From: Bradyrhizobium zhengyangense
GTDB taxonomy: Bacteria; Pseudomonadota; Alphaproteobacteria; Rhizobiales; Xanthobacteraceae
Assembly: GCF_022012435.1 (NCBI RefSeq)
Contig: NZ_JAKLUA010000005.1
Span: 62,001-126,000, forward strand
Direction of reading: 5' to 3'
DNA length: 64,000 nt
Part shown: in pieces, positions 32,773-41,547 of the stretch
How the letters are laid out: every line of letters starts with the position of its first letter
Position numbering within the stretch: position 1 is the first letter of the stretch
The notes under the pieces: model-generated
The model's input: only the letters and a program-made list of their open reading frames with translations
Databases searched by the model: none
Told to the model about the DNA's origin: nothing
Program-made: the position numbers and the translations under genes

Positions 32773-34938
32773 ATGAATGCACAGAACAGCGTCTCCCGCC
32801 GCACGCTCCTGACCGGCGGCCTTGCCACCGGCGTGCTACTCGCCTTCCATCTGCCGCTGCGCGCCGCGCCGAACGAGCCGGTGCAGAAGGACACGACCGA
32901 CGGCAAATTCGCACCCAACGCCTTCATCCGCATCGACAGGAACGGCCGCACGGTGCTGATGATGCCCCAGGTCGAGATGGGCCAGGGCACCTACACCTCG
33001 ATCTCGGCCGTGATCGCCGAAGAGCTCGATGCCGACTGGAGCAAGGTCGAGGTGCAGCACGCACCACCCAACGACAAGCTCTACGCCAATCCGACCTTCG
33101 GCCTGCAGGTCACCGGTAACTCGAACTCGATCCGCGCCTGGTGGACGCCGCTGCGCAAGGCCGGCGCCACCGCACGCGCGATGTTGATACAAGCCGCGGC
33201 CAGCCAATGGGGCGTCGAGCCCGCAAGCTGCACGGCATCGAGGGGAGAGATCGCGCATGCCGCGAGCGGCCGCAAGCTCGGCTACGGCGAGCTGGCGCTT
33301 GCAGCCCAAAGCCAGACGCCGCCGAAGGATGTCGCGGTCAAAGATCCCAAGGATTTCGTCCTGATCGGCCAGCCGCTGAAGCGGCTCGACACACCCGACA
33401 AGGTCAACGGCAAGGCGCTCTACGGCATCGACGCGATCCTGCCCGACATGAAGATCGCGGCGATCGCCAACTGCCCTGTGTTCGGCGGCAAGGTCGGCAA
33501 GGTCGACGACAGCGCGGCGATGAAGATCGCCGGTGTGCGCAAGGTCGTCGTGCTCGACGACGCCGTCGCCGTGATCGGCGATCACATGTGGGCGGCGAAG
33601 AAAGGCCTCGAAGCGCTCGAGATCGAGTGGAACGAAGGGCCTAACGCAAAGATCACAACACAAGACATCTGGGACGACCTCCGCAAGGTCAGCGCGAAGG
33701 ACGGCGCGGTGGCGAAATCCACCGGCGACATCGCCAAGGCGCTCGCGACCGGCGACAAGTTCGAGGCGGCCTACGAGCTACCGTTTTTGGCCCATGCCTC
33801 GATGGAGCCGATCAATGCGACCGTGCGGGTCACCAAGGATTCCTGCGAGATCTGGACCGGCACGCAAATCATGACCCGCGTGCAGTCCGAGGCGGCGAAG
33901 GCCGCCGGCGTTTCCGTCGACAAGGTGATCGTCAACCAGCATCTGCTCGGCGGCGGCTTTGGCCGCAAGCTCGAGCCGGACATGGTCGTCGCCGCAGTGA
34001 AGGTCGCAAAGCAGGTCGACTATCCCGTCAAGGTGATCTGGACCCGCGAGGAGGACATCCAGCACGACGTCTATCGTCCTGTCTATCGCGACCAGATCAC
34101 GGCGTCGCTGGTCGACGGCAAGGTCGCGGCGTGGAAGTACAAGGTCGCCGGCTCCGCCATTTTGGCGCGCTGGCTGCCGCCCGCGTTCCAGAAGGGCATC
34201 GACATCGATGCGATCGACGCCGCGGTCGACGCACCCTACGACTTCGCCAATTTCCACGTCGAATATGTCCGCGCCGAGCCGCTGTCGGTGCCCACCGGCT
34301 TCTGGCGCGGCGTCGGCCCAAACAACAATGTGTTCGCGGTCGAATGCGCGATGGATGAGCTGGCGCGCAAAGCCGGAAAGGACCCGATCGAATTCCGCCG
34401 GGCCATGCTGACCAAGAACCCGCGCATGCTTGCGGTACTCAACCAGGTCGCGGAGAAATCCGGCTGGGGTGAGAAATTGCCGCCGCGCGTCGGCCGCGGC
34501 GTCTGTGTGCAGCCGTCCTTCGCGAGCTTCATCGCGACCGTGGTGGAGGCCGAGATCGATGACATCGGCGAGATCGTGCTCCGCCGCGTGACTTCCGTTG
34601 TCGACACCGGCATCGCCGTCAACCCCGATACGGTGAAGGCGCAGATTGAAGGCGGCTTGATCTTCGGCCTCACCGCCGCGCTCTATGGCGAAATCACCAT
34701 CGACAAGGGCCGCGTGCAACAGTCGAACTTCCACGACTACCGCATGATGCGCATCAACGAGACCCCGAAGATCGAAGTGACCGTCGTCAAAAGCGGTGAA
34801 GCGCCCGGCGGCATCGGCGAGGCCGGCGTCAACGCCGGACCGCCGGCGCTGCGCAACGCGATTCTTGCCGCGTCAGGCGTGGCGCTGCGGCGCCTGCCAA
34901 TCGATCGGAAACTGCTGGCTGCGGGGAAGAAGGCATGA
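32773..34938 (+). CDS. iorB: Isoquinoline 1-oxidoreductase-type beta subunit, molybdenum hydroxylase
   Basis: The 721-residue protein starts SVSRRTLLTGGLATGVLL, a twin-arginine signal, so the folded enzyme is exported. Family signatures are MPQVEMGQGTYTS, GGGFGRKLEPD (molybdopterin binding) and EAPGGIGEAGVNAGPPA with the active-site glutamate. It belongs to the xanthine dehydrogenase/aldehyde oxidase superfamily and hydroxylates an aldehyde or N-heterocycle using water. Its stop overlaps the cytochrome start (ATGA), indicating one operon. Substrate not determined. Confidence 0.9.
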   Translation: MNAQNSVSRRTLLTGGLATGVLLAFHLPLRAAPNEPVQKDTTDGKFAPNAFIRIDRNGRTVLMMPQVEMGQGTYTSISAVIAEELDADWSKVEVQHAPPNDKLYANPTFGLQVTGNSNSIRAWWTPLRKAGATARAMLIQAAASQWGVEPASCTASRGEIAHAASGRKLGYGELALAAQSQTPPKDVAVKDPKDFVLIGQPLKRLDTPDKVNGKALYGIDAILPDMKIAAIANCPVFGGKVGKVDDSAAMKIAGVRKVVVLDDAVAVIGDHMWAAKKGLEALEIEWNEGPNAKITTQDIWDDLRKVSAKDGAVAKSTGDIAKALATGDKFEAAYELPFLAHASMEPINATVRVTKDSCEIWTGTQIMTRVQSEAAKAAGVSVDKVIVNQHLLGGGFGRKLEPDMVVAAVKVAKQVDYPVKVIWTREEDIQHDVYRPVYRDQITASLVDGKVAAWKYKVAGSAILARWLPPAFQKGIDIDAIDAAVDAPYDFANFHVEYVRAEPLSVPTGFWRGVGPNNNVFAVECAMDELARKAGKDPIEFRRAMLTKNPRMLAVLNQVAEKSGWGEKLPPRVGRGVCVQPSFASFIATVVEAEIDDIGEIVLRRVTSVVDTGIAVNPDTVKAQIEGGLIFGLTAALYGEITIDKGRVQQSNFHDYRMMRINETPKIEVTVVKSGEAPGGIGEAGVNAGPPALRNAILAASGVALRRLPIDRKLLAAGKKA

Positions 34939-36278
34939 GCAGGACAATGCGTATCCTCGCAAGCATCGTTGTGATCGCCATCGTCGCGGTGGGGATCGGC
35001 GTATGGATCATCCGCGGGCCGGGCCCGCTCGATTTTGCCGGCGGCACGAAGGTGGCTCTGGGCGATTACAGCGCCGGCAAGCCCGCAGGCGTGCCGGCCA
35101 AGCTCGAGAAGGCAAGCCTTGTCGAACGCGGCGAATATCTCGCCAAGGCGGCGGACTGCATGGTCTGTCACACCAAGCCGGGTGAGAAGGACTATGCGGG
35201 CGGGCTCGCCTTCAAGCTGCCGTTCGGCACGCTCTATTCGACCAACATCACGCCTGACAAGGACACCGGCATCGGCAATTACAGCGACCAGGATTTCCTC
35301 AACGCCGTCCAGCGCGGCAAGCGCCATGACGGCGCGCGGCTCTATCCGGCGATGCCGTACACGTCCTACACTTACATGAACGACGAGGACGTGCTGGCGG
35401 TGAAGGCCTATCTGTTCAGCCTGCCGGCGGTGCGCGCCAAGGCGCCCGACAATACGCTGTCGTTCCCCTTCAACCAGCGCTGGGCGATGATCTTCTGGTC
35501 CGCCGTGTTCAATCCGGACACGCGCTTTGCGCCTGATACCTCGAAGAGCCCGGAGTGGAATAGAGGTGCGTATCTAGCGGAAGCGCTGGCGCATTGCGGG
35601 GAGTGCCATACGCCACGCAATCTCGGCTTCGCGCTCGACAACCGCAAGAAGTTCGCCGGCGCCATCACCGCCGGCTGGCACGCCTTCAACATATCTTCCG
35701 ACAAGGCGACCGGCCTCGGCAACTGGAGCGATGAGGATCTGATCTCGTACCTGTCGGTTGGCCACGCGCCCGGCCATGGCTCGGCCTCGGGTCCGATGGG
35801 CGAAGCGGTCGACCACAGCTTCAGCCAGTTCGCGCCGGAGGACATCCGCAGCATTGTTGCGTATTTGCGCAGCGTGCCGCCGCAATCCTCACCCGACCTG
35901 CCCGCCACCACGGCGCCGGTCGCACCTAGCTCGCACAAGGACGGCGTCACAGCAGACGCCCGTGGCAAGAAGGTGTTCGCCAGCGCCTGCGCCAGCTGCC
36001 ACGGCTGGAGCGGTGAGAGCCCGGTCTCGCCGATGGCGACACTCACCGGCACCTGGGCCGTCAACGACCCCGCCGCCACCAACGTCGCGCAGATCGTGAT
36101 CTCCGGCACCATCAGGCATACGCCTGACGGCGCGCTGTCGATGCCGGCGTTCGGCAATGCCTATAGCGACGACGAGATCGCTGCGGTGGCGAACTACGTG
36201 ACTGCGCGGTTCGGCACGAAAGGCTCGAAGCTGACGGCGAAGGATGTGGCGGAGCTGAGGGAGCAGACGGCGGAGTAG
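34935..36278 (+). CDS. Triheme cytochrome c, electron acceptor of the molybdenum hydroxylase
   Basis: The 447-residue protein has an N-terminal membrane anchor (RILASIVVIAIVAVGIGVW) and three CxxCH sites: Cys75-His79, Cys221-His225 and Cys352-His356. This is the plan of alcohol/aldehyde dehydrogenase cytochrome c subunits. It should carry electrons from IorAB to the respiratory chain on the periplasmic side. It overlaps iorB by ATGA. Confidence 0.92.
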   Translation: MSRTMRILASIVVIAIVAVGIGVWIIRGPGPLDFAGGTKVALGDYSAGKPAGVPAKLEKASLVERGEYLAKAADCMVCHTKPGEKDYAGGLAFKLPFGTLYSTNITPDKDTGIGNYSDQDFLNAVQRGKRHDGARLYPAMPYTSYTYMNDEDVLAVKAYLFSLPAVRAKAPDNTLSFPFNQRWAMIFWSAVFNPDTRFAPDTSKSPEWNRGAYLAEALAHCGECHTPRNLGFALDNRKKFAGAITAGWHAFNISSDKATGLGNWSDEDLISYLSVGHAPGHGSASGPMGEAVDHSFSQFAPEDIRSIVAYLRSVPPQSSPDLPATTAPVAPSSHKDGVTADARGKKVFASACASCHGWSGESPVSPMATLTGTWAVNDPAATNVAQIVISGTIRHTPDGALSMPAFGNAYSDDEIAAVANYVTARFGTKGSKLTAKDVAELREQTAE

Positions 36279-36320
36279 TGCGCTGGTGAGATTGATGCGC
36301 GGTCGCGCGTCAATCTCACC

Positions 36321-36443
36321 CGTCGTCCCGGCGAAGGCCGGGACCCATACGCCGCAGCAATCGTTTTACGAAGACTCGGAGTGACCGGCTTCGCGCAGCA
36401 ACTACTCCCTGTGGTTATGGGTACCGGCCTTCGCCGGGACGAC
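36321..36443. repeat. Palindromic repeat pair (CCGGGAC family)
   Basis: The ends carry CGTCGTCCCGGCGAAGGCCG and its approximate inverse, GGCCTTCGCCGGGACGAC, about 100 bp apart. The same family recurs at 63022-63142. With the flanking bases it fills the 300-bp gap between convergent genes; nothing else is seen. Confidence 0.65.
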
Positions 36444-36578
36444 ACCGAGGGTGTAGCGTCGTAGGATGCGCAAAGCGAAAGCGTGCCCACGCACTTTTCG
36501 AAGATGGAGAGAGATCGTGGGCACGGCGCGAGTGCGCCTTTGCCCACCCTACGGTTTCTGTGGGTGAAGCTTCGTTCT

Positions 36579-37403
36579 TCAGCTCAACCAGAACTTCGGC
36601 GTCGCCGGCTCCAGCCGGCCACCGACGCGCACCGGTGCGATCTTCAGCGCAAGCCCTGTCGCATCATCCGTCTCGACCGCAACACCGCTCAGCGTCGCAA
36701 CGCCCGCGGCCGGCTCGAAGCGGCCCGACGGAATCCCCGACGTAAACCTCCGCAGCGGCTCTTCCTTCTGCATGCCGATGATGGAATCGTAATCGCCGGT
36801 CATGCCGGCATCCGTCATGTAGGCCGTGCCGCCTGACAGGATCTGGTGGTCGGCGGTCGGCACATGCGTATGCGTGCCGACGACGAGGCTGGCGCGGCCG
36901 TCGCAGAAGAAGCCGATGCCCTGCTTCTCGCTACTCGCCTCGCAATGGAAATCGACGACGATGGCATCGGCGGCAACGCCGAGCGGACAGGCGCCCAGCT
37001 CGCGCTCGAGCGCTGCAAAGGGATCGTCGAACGGGGTCATGAAGACGCGGCCCAGCGCGTTGACGACGAGGGCATGCTTGCCGTTCTTGGTCTCGACCAA
37101 GGCAGCGCCACGGCCGGGCGTGCCGCGCGGATAGTTCGCGGGACGCACCAGGCGCTCGGCGCGCTCGATGAACACCAGCGCCTCGCGTTGGTCCCAGGAG
37201 TGATTGCCCAAGGTCACCGCGTCGGCACCGGCGTCGAGAAACTCCTGATAGATCGCCTCCGTGATGCCGAAGCCGCCGGCGGAATTCTCGCCGTTGACGA
37301 CGACGAAATCGAGCGACCAGTCCTTGACCATGCCGGGCAGATATTCGGCGATGGCGTTGCGACCGCTACGGCCGACGACATCACCCACGAACAGAATGCG
37401 CAA
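36579..37403 (-). CDS. YmdB-type metallophosphoesterase (TIGR00282)
   Basis: The 274-residue protein starts MRILFVGDVVGRSGRNAI and keeps the metal-binding motifs VVNGENSAGGFGI, TLGNHSWD, VDFHCEASSEK and GTHTHVPTADHQIL. Homologues such as YmdB hydrolyse 2',3'-cyclic nucleotides and affect global regulation. It overlaps the upstream cyclo-ligase gene by 23 bp, so the two are co-transcribed. Confidence 0.92.
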   Translation of the reverse strand: MRILFVGDVVGRSGRNAIAEYLPGMVKDWSLDFVVVNGENSAGGFGITEAIYQEFLDAGADAVTLGNHSWDQREALVFIERAERLVRPANYPRGTPGRGAALVETKNGKHALVVNALGRVFMTPFDDPFAALERELGACPLGVAADAIVVDFHCEASSEKQGIGFFCDGRASLVVGTHTHVPTADHQILSGGTAYMTDAGMTGDYDSIIGMQKEEPLRRFTSGIPSGRFEPAAGVATLSGVAVETDDATGLALKIAPVRVGGRLEPATPKFWLS

Positions 37404-37977
37404 CTTCAGAACTCCGGAAATCGAACACGTCGGATTCCGTTAGCACATAATCCAGCGCGACGTCGTGGGCCAGTGCCGGAACCGCCTTGATCTCCTGCGC
37501 CGCAAAAGCAAGCCCGATGCCGACGATGTTCTTGGTCTTCCGCAAATGCGCGAAGGTGAAATCGTAATGTCCCGCGCCATAGCCGATGCGATGGCCAAGA
37601 CGATCGAAGGCGGCGAGCGGCGTCAGCATGATGTCGGGGATGACCTCGGCGGCCGCCGGCGACGGTTCGGGAATGCCGAGCGGGCCGAGCATCAGGCGGT
37701 CGTTCGGATGGAAGATGCGGAAGACCAGCGATTGGCCGCGCGCGGTGACGCAGGGCAGCGCCAGCCTGGCGCCGTCCTCGGCGAGCTTCTTCAGCAGCGG
37801 CAGGGGGTCGATCTCGCTGCGGATCGGCGAATAGCCGGAGACGATGCTGCCAGGCAGCAGCTTGAACGGCAGCCCGCGCTTGGCGAGCTTTGCGGCGGCG
37901 GCGGTGCGCTTCTTCTCGCTCAACGCGTCGCGCGCCGCGAGGGCTTTGGCGCGGAGTTCGGATTTGGTGTTGGTCAT
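37381..37977 (-). CDS. 5-formyltetrahydrofolate cyclo-ligase
   Basis: The 198-residue enzyme (MTNTKSELRAKALAARDALS) has the family signature GYGAGHYDFTFAHLR near residue 140. It converts 5-formyl-THF to 5,10-methenyl-THF using ATP. Its location just downstream of 6S RNA is conserved in many proteobacteria. It overlaps the phosphoesterase gene. Confidence 0.92.
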   Translation of the reverse strand: MTNTKSELRAKALAARDALSEKKRTAAAAKLAKRGLPFKLLPGSIVSGYSPIRSEIDPLPLLKKLAEDGARLALPCVTARGQSLVFRIFHPNDRLMLGPLGIPEPSPAAAEVIPDIMLTPLAAFDRLGHRIGYGAGHYDFTFAHLRKTKNIVGIGLAFAAQEIKAVPALAHDVALDYVLTESDVFDFRSSEVAHSVRG

Positions 37978-38011
37978 GTGCGCTTGCTCCGAATGCGAAG
38001 CCTTGCTCCGC

Positions 38012-38114
38012 CGTCATCGCCCGCGGATGCGGGCGATCCAGTATTCCAGAGACGCCAGTGATGAAACATCGACGCCGCGGCGTACTGGATGCCCCGGTCA
38101 AGCCGGGGCATGAC
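38012..38114. repeat. Palindromic repeats between 5-FCL and 6S RNA
   Basis: Two inverted units are seen: TCGCCCGC/GCGGGCGA near 38017-38036 and GCCCCGGTC/GCCGGGGC near 38092-38110. They belong to the dispersed extragenic palindromes of this genome. Confidence 0.55.
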
Positions 38115-38189
38115 ACTGCCGGTTTGTCGTGGACAGCTAGTCGACAAGAACGCATTGCAAGCAAACAAAAGTGCGAAGCCGCAAACGCC

Positions 38190-38325
38190 GTTGAAGCACT
38201 CGATCCCGGAGTTCCCTACGAAAGTAGGTGGGCACCATATGTCCGGGCCCACGGGCCCGGCCAGGGACAGTTCCCTAAAGGATCGATAAGGCCCCGGGGA
38301 TATATGGCTCCGGACGCGCGTCGCA
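38190..38325 (-). ncRNA. ssrS: 6S RNA
   Basis: The region between zapA and the cyclo-ligase gene is where 6S RNA lies in proteobacteria. On the minus strand the ends pair (CCGGAG with CTCCGG), the middle contains the long hairpin CCGGGCCC/GGGCCCGG, and unpaired purine-rich TAGGGAAC occurs on both sides of it (in CTTTAGGGAACTG and in CGTAGGGAACTC), consistent with an open-promoter-like bubble. It should bind sigma-70 RNA polymerase. The ends are approximate (within about 15 bases). Confidence 0.75.
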
Positions 38326-38391
38326 GCCTCGCTCGCGCAATGTAACAACGATACTGACGAATCGCCAGCCCGGTGAACGGGCGGCTCCAAA

Positions 38392-38775
38392 TCACCCGAT
38401 CGCGATCCCGCCTCCGACGGTGCGGTTCAGCACCTGGGTCGACTTCTCGATGCGTTCGGCTGCCGAGTTCAGCGCATTCACCACGGCGGTCTGGGTCAAT
38501 CTGGCGCGCTCGACGGCGGCGTTGCGGAAATCCCGGAGCTCGACCAGCTCCTGCTCCATGGTGCGGATGCGGTTGCCGGCATCGACCAGCTCGTCGCAGA
38601 CGGTCAGCGCCGCCATCACGGTGAGGCGCGCATCGCCGATCTCGCCGAACTTTCCGCGCAACGACTGGATGCGCGTCTCCAGGCTTTCGGCGAGCTTGAG
38701 CAGCCGCACCTCCTGGCCTTCCTCGCAGGCCATGCGGTATTGCCGGGCATTGATGGTGACGTTGATGTGGCTCAT
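38392..38775 (-). CDS. zapA: Cell division protein ZapA
   Basis: The 127-residue protein starts MSHINVTINARQYRMACEEG, the ZapA fold, followed by a helix with LAESLETRIQSLRGKFGEI and a coiled coil. ZapA bundles FtsZ filaments at the division ring. It overlaps the upstream DUF4164 gene by ATGA and precedes 6S RNA. Confidence 0.9.
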   Translation of the reverse strand: MSHINVTINARQYRMACEEGQEVRLLKLAESLETRIQSLRGKFGEIGDARLTVMAALTVCDELVDAGNRIRTMEQELVELRDFRNAAVERARLTQTAVVNALNSAAERIEKSTQVLNRTVGGGIAIG

Positions 38776-39092
38776 CCGTCCTCTCCGGTATCGAGCACAG
38801 AGCGTATCGTGACGATCGCGGAATCCAGCCGATCGGAGATTTCGCGATTGGTGCGCTCGAGCTTGCGCGCCTTCACAAGCGCACCATCGAGCTCGTCGGC
38901 AAGGCGCGAGCGGTCCGCACCCAGCGCCTGGATTCGCGTTGCAAGCTCGTTCTCGTCGCGATCGGCATCGCGCCGCCGCTCGACCGCGCTTTCGAGCGCG
39001 TCGAGCGCCGCCGTGAGTCTGCGGGTCGCGATCTCGATCTCGACGGCGGAGGACTCCGTCATGGCAGAGCTTTTGGATACGCGATCGTTCAT
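38772..39092 (-). CDS. DUF4164 coiled-coil protein
   Basis: The 106-residue product is almost all coiled coil (about residues 18-95, including LTAALDALESAVERRRDADR). This small family is found directly upstream of zapA in Hyphomicrobiales, so a division-related role is likely but unproven. An alternative ATG at 39062 gives 96 residues; neither start has a clear ribosome-binding site. Confidence 0.8.
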   Translation of the reverse strand: MNDRVSKSSAMTESSAVEIEIATRRLTAALDALESAVERRRDADRDENELATRIQALGADRSRLADELDGALVKARKLERTNREISDRLDSAIVTIRSVLDTGEDG

Positions 39093-39280
39093 GCAGTCAG
39101 CGGCGGAACCTGTGGGCCTTGCCCGTGGCCTTTACCTCAGGGACTTGCCGGCCGGCAAAAGACTCGGTTCGGCAAGCGGTTAGAAGCAGAAATTTACGTG
39201 GCAAGCTAGCGAATCGCAACGCCGCCGCGAAACTATGCACCGCTAAGCAGCGTTTACCGCCAAACAGACGTTTGACCACC

Positions 39281-39309
39281 TTGGACTCCCGGAACCGAGA
39301 TGCTATCCC
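39281..39309 (+). promoter_or_regulatory. Candidate promoter of tkt
   Basis: TTGGAC and TATCCC are separated by 17 bp, 83 bp upstream of the tkt start. It is a weak match to the housekeeping consensus. The rest of the 299-bp gap (39093-39391) shows nothing else I can name. Confidence 0.3.
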
Positions 39310-39391
39310 AGCCGCGACCCCAGCGGCCGAAAGGCTCCTTTCCGCGCGGGCGAACTGCCGCCAAGCGCCTCATTTCAGACGGATTTCAGAC

Positions 39392-41377
39392 ATGACGCAG
39401 GTCGACCACAACCGCATGGCCAACGCGATCCGCGGCCTCTCGATGGACGCTGTCGAGAAAGCGAAATCGGGCCATCCCGGCCTGCCGATGGGCGCCGCCG
39501 ACATCGCCACGGTGCTGTTCACGCAGTTCCTGAAATTCGATGCGGCAGCCGTCGACTGGCCCGACCGTGACCGCTTCGTGCTCTCGGCCGGCCACGGCTC
39601 GATGCTGCTCTATTCGCTGCTGTACCTCACGGGCAACGCCGCGATGACGCTGGATCAGCTGAAGAACTTCCGCCAGCTCGGCTCGCTGACCCCGGGTCAT
39701 CCCGAGAACTTCCACACCAAGGGCATCGAGACCACCACCGGTCCGCTCGGTCAGGGCATCTCGACCGCGGTCGGCATGGCGCTCGCCGAGAAGATGCTCG
39801 CCGCCGAGTTCGGCAAGAAGATCGTCGACCACCACACCTATGTGCTCGCCTCCGACGGCGACCTGATGGAAGGCGTGTCGCAGGAAGCGATCGCGATGGC
39901 CGGCCACTGGAAGCTCGGCAAGCTGATCGTGCTCTACGACGACAACGGCATCTCGATCGACGGCCCGACCTCGATCGCCGACTCGGTCGACCAGGTGAAG
40001 CGCTTCAAGGCGTGCGGCTGGGCCGCCGAGAAGATCGACGGCCATGACCAGGCCGCGATTGCAGCTGCGATCACCCGCGCGCAGAAATCCAACAAGCCGA
40101 CGCTGATCGCCTGCCGCACCACCATCGGCTTCGGCGCGCCGCACAAGGCCGGCACGGCGAAGGCGCATGGCGAAGCGCTCGGCGCCGACGAGCTGAAGGC
40201 CGCCAAGGAAAATCTCGGCATCTCGCTCGAGCCGTTCTCCGTGCCCGATGACGTGCTGAAGGCCTGGCGCGCAGCAGGCAGCCGCGGCGCCACGGCTCGG
40301 CAGGAATGGGAGGCACGGCTCGGCGAGCTCGGCAGCCGCAAGCGCGCCGAGTTCGAGCGCCGCCTGCGCCACGAGCGTCCTGCTTCGCTCGCCAAGGCCG
40401 TGCGCGCCTACAAGAAGGAGCTGCTGGAAAAGCCGATGAATGCGGCGACCCGCAAGTCGTCGGAAGCCGTGATCGAAGTGATCGCCGGCGCGATGCCGAT
40501 GGAATTCCTCGCAGGCTCCGCCGACCTGACCGGCTCCAACAACAACAAGGCGAAGTCTGCGACCGCCTTCTCGGCGAAGACGCCGAAGGGCCGCTTCATC
40601 CACTATGGCATCCGCGAGCACGGCATGTGTGCCGCGATGAACGGCATCTTCCTGCATGGCGGCTTCGCACCGAACGGCGCAACTTTCCTGGTGTTCACCG
40701 ACTACGCGCGGCCCGCGATGCGCCTCGCCGCGCTGATGGGCGCCGGCGTCGTCTACGTGATGACGCACGACTCCATCGGCCTTGGCGAAGACGGCCCGAC
40801 CCACCAGCCGGTCGAGCACCTCGCAGCGCTGCGCGCCATCCCCAACATGCGCGTGTTCCGTCCCTGCGATGCCATCGAGGTCGCCGAGTGCTGGGAGCTT
40901 GCGCTGAATCGCGTGGACGGTCCGACCGTGCTGGCACTGACGCGGCAGAACCTGCCGCAGCTCCGCACCACTGCGCCGAACGAAAGTCCCTGCGCGGCCG
41001 GCGCCTACGAGCTGGTCGCCGCCCAGGGCGAAGCCAAGGCGACGCTGTTCGCCTCCGGCTCCGAGGTCGAGATCGCGGTGGCCGCCCAGAAGCAGCTCGC
41101 CGAGCGCGGCATCCCGTCGCGTGTGGTCTCGGTGCCCTCGCTCGAACTGTTGTTAGCGCAACCAGAGGCCAAGCGCGCCGCCATCATCGGCAACGCGCCG
41201 GTCAAGGTCGCAATCGAGGCCGCGGTGCGCTGGGGCTGGGATGCCGTGATCGGCCAGGATGGCGAATTCGTGGGCATGCATTCGTTCGGCGCGAGCGCAC
41301 CGGCGAAGGACCTTTACAAGCACTTCGGTATTACCGCCGAGGCCGCAGTTAACGCTGTGCTGAAGCGCGTTTCCTGA
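39392..41377 (+). CDS. tkt: Transketolase
   Basis: The 661-residue enzyme starts at ATG 39392 (MTQVDHNRMANAIRGLSMDA); longer in-frame readings upstream are not conserved. Thiamine-diphosphate motifs are seen: SAGHGSMLLYSLLYL, ETTTGPLGQGISTAVGMA, GDLMEGVSQEA and GEDGPTHQPVEHLA. It transfers two-carbon units in the pentose phosphate and Calvin cycles. It leads a rightward cluster of sugar-phosphate genes (gap, pgk, two aldolases). Confidence 0.96.
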   Translation: MTQVDHNRMANAIRGLSMDAVEKAKSGHPGLPMGAADIATVLFTQFLKFDAAAVDWPDRDRFVLSAGHGSMLLYSLLYLTGNAAMTLDQLKNFRQLGSLTPGHPENFHTKGIETTTGPLGQGISTAVGMALAEKMLAAEFGKKIVDHHTYVLASDGDLMEGVSQEAIAMAGHWKLGKLIVLYDDNGISIDGPTSIADSVDQVKRFKACGWAAEKIDGHDQAAIAAAITRAQKSNKPTLIACRTTIGFGAPHKAGTAKAHGEALGADELKAAKENLGISLEPFSVPDDVLKAWRAAGSRGATARQEWEARLGELGSRKRAEFERRLRHERPASLAKAVRAYKKELLEKPMNAATRKSSEAVIEVIAGAMPMEFLAGSADLTGSNNNKAKSATAFSAKTPKGRFIHYGIREHGMCAAMNGIFLHGGFAPNGATFLVFTDYARPAMRLAALMGAGVVYVMTHDSIGLGEDGPTHQPVEHLAALRAIPNMRVFRPCDAIEVAECWELALNRVDGPTVLALTRQNLPQLRTTAPNESPCAAGAYELVAAQGEAKATLFASGSEVEIAVAAQKQLAERGIPSRVVSVPSLELLLAQPEAKRAAIIGNAPVKVAIEAAVRWGWDAVIGQDGEFVGMHSFGASAPAKDLYKHFGITAEAAVNAVLKRVS

Positions 41378-41418
41378 GAGTTGAGCTTGCCAAAAAAAAG
41401 GACTACGTAAGGTCCCAT

Positions 41419-41460
41419 ATGATCAAGCACCGCCCGGCCGAACCGGGCGTCCGCCTCTAA
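41419..41460 (+). CDS. Possible 13-codon leader peptide upstream of gap
   Basis: ATG at 41419 after TAAGGTCCC opens MIKHRPAEPGVRL and a stop at 41458-41460. The coding DNA contains the hairpin GCCCGG/CCGGGC. It may be a chance reading or a leader with an attenuator-like structure. Confidence 0.25.
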   Translation: MIKHRPAEPGVRL

Positions 41461-41547
41461 AAAACCCTCGCAGGCGCGCAAAGCGCGTTGTGCGGGATGA
41501 TGGGGTCATTGAACAGCCGTCACTGAACGGTCATAAGGAGACGAAAC

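Noticed and set aside
36321..36443. Palindromic repeat regions considered as a CRISPR array or insertion sequences
   Set aside because: They are inverted pairs, not regularly spaced direct repeats with unique spacers, and they encode no transposase.
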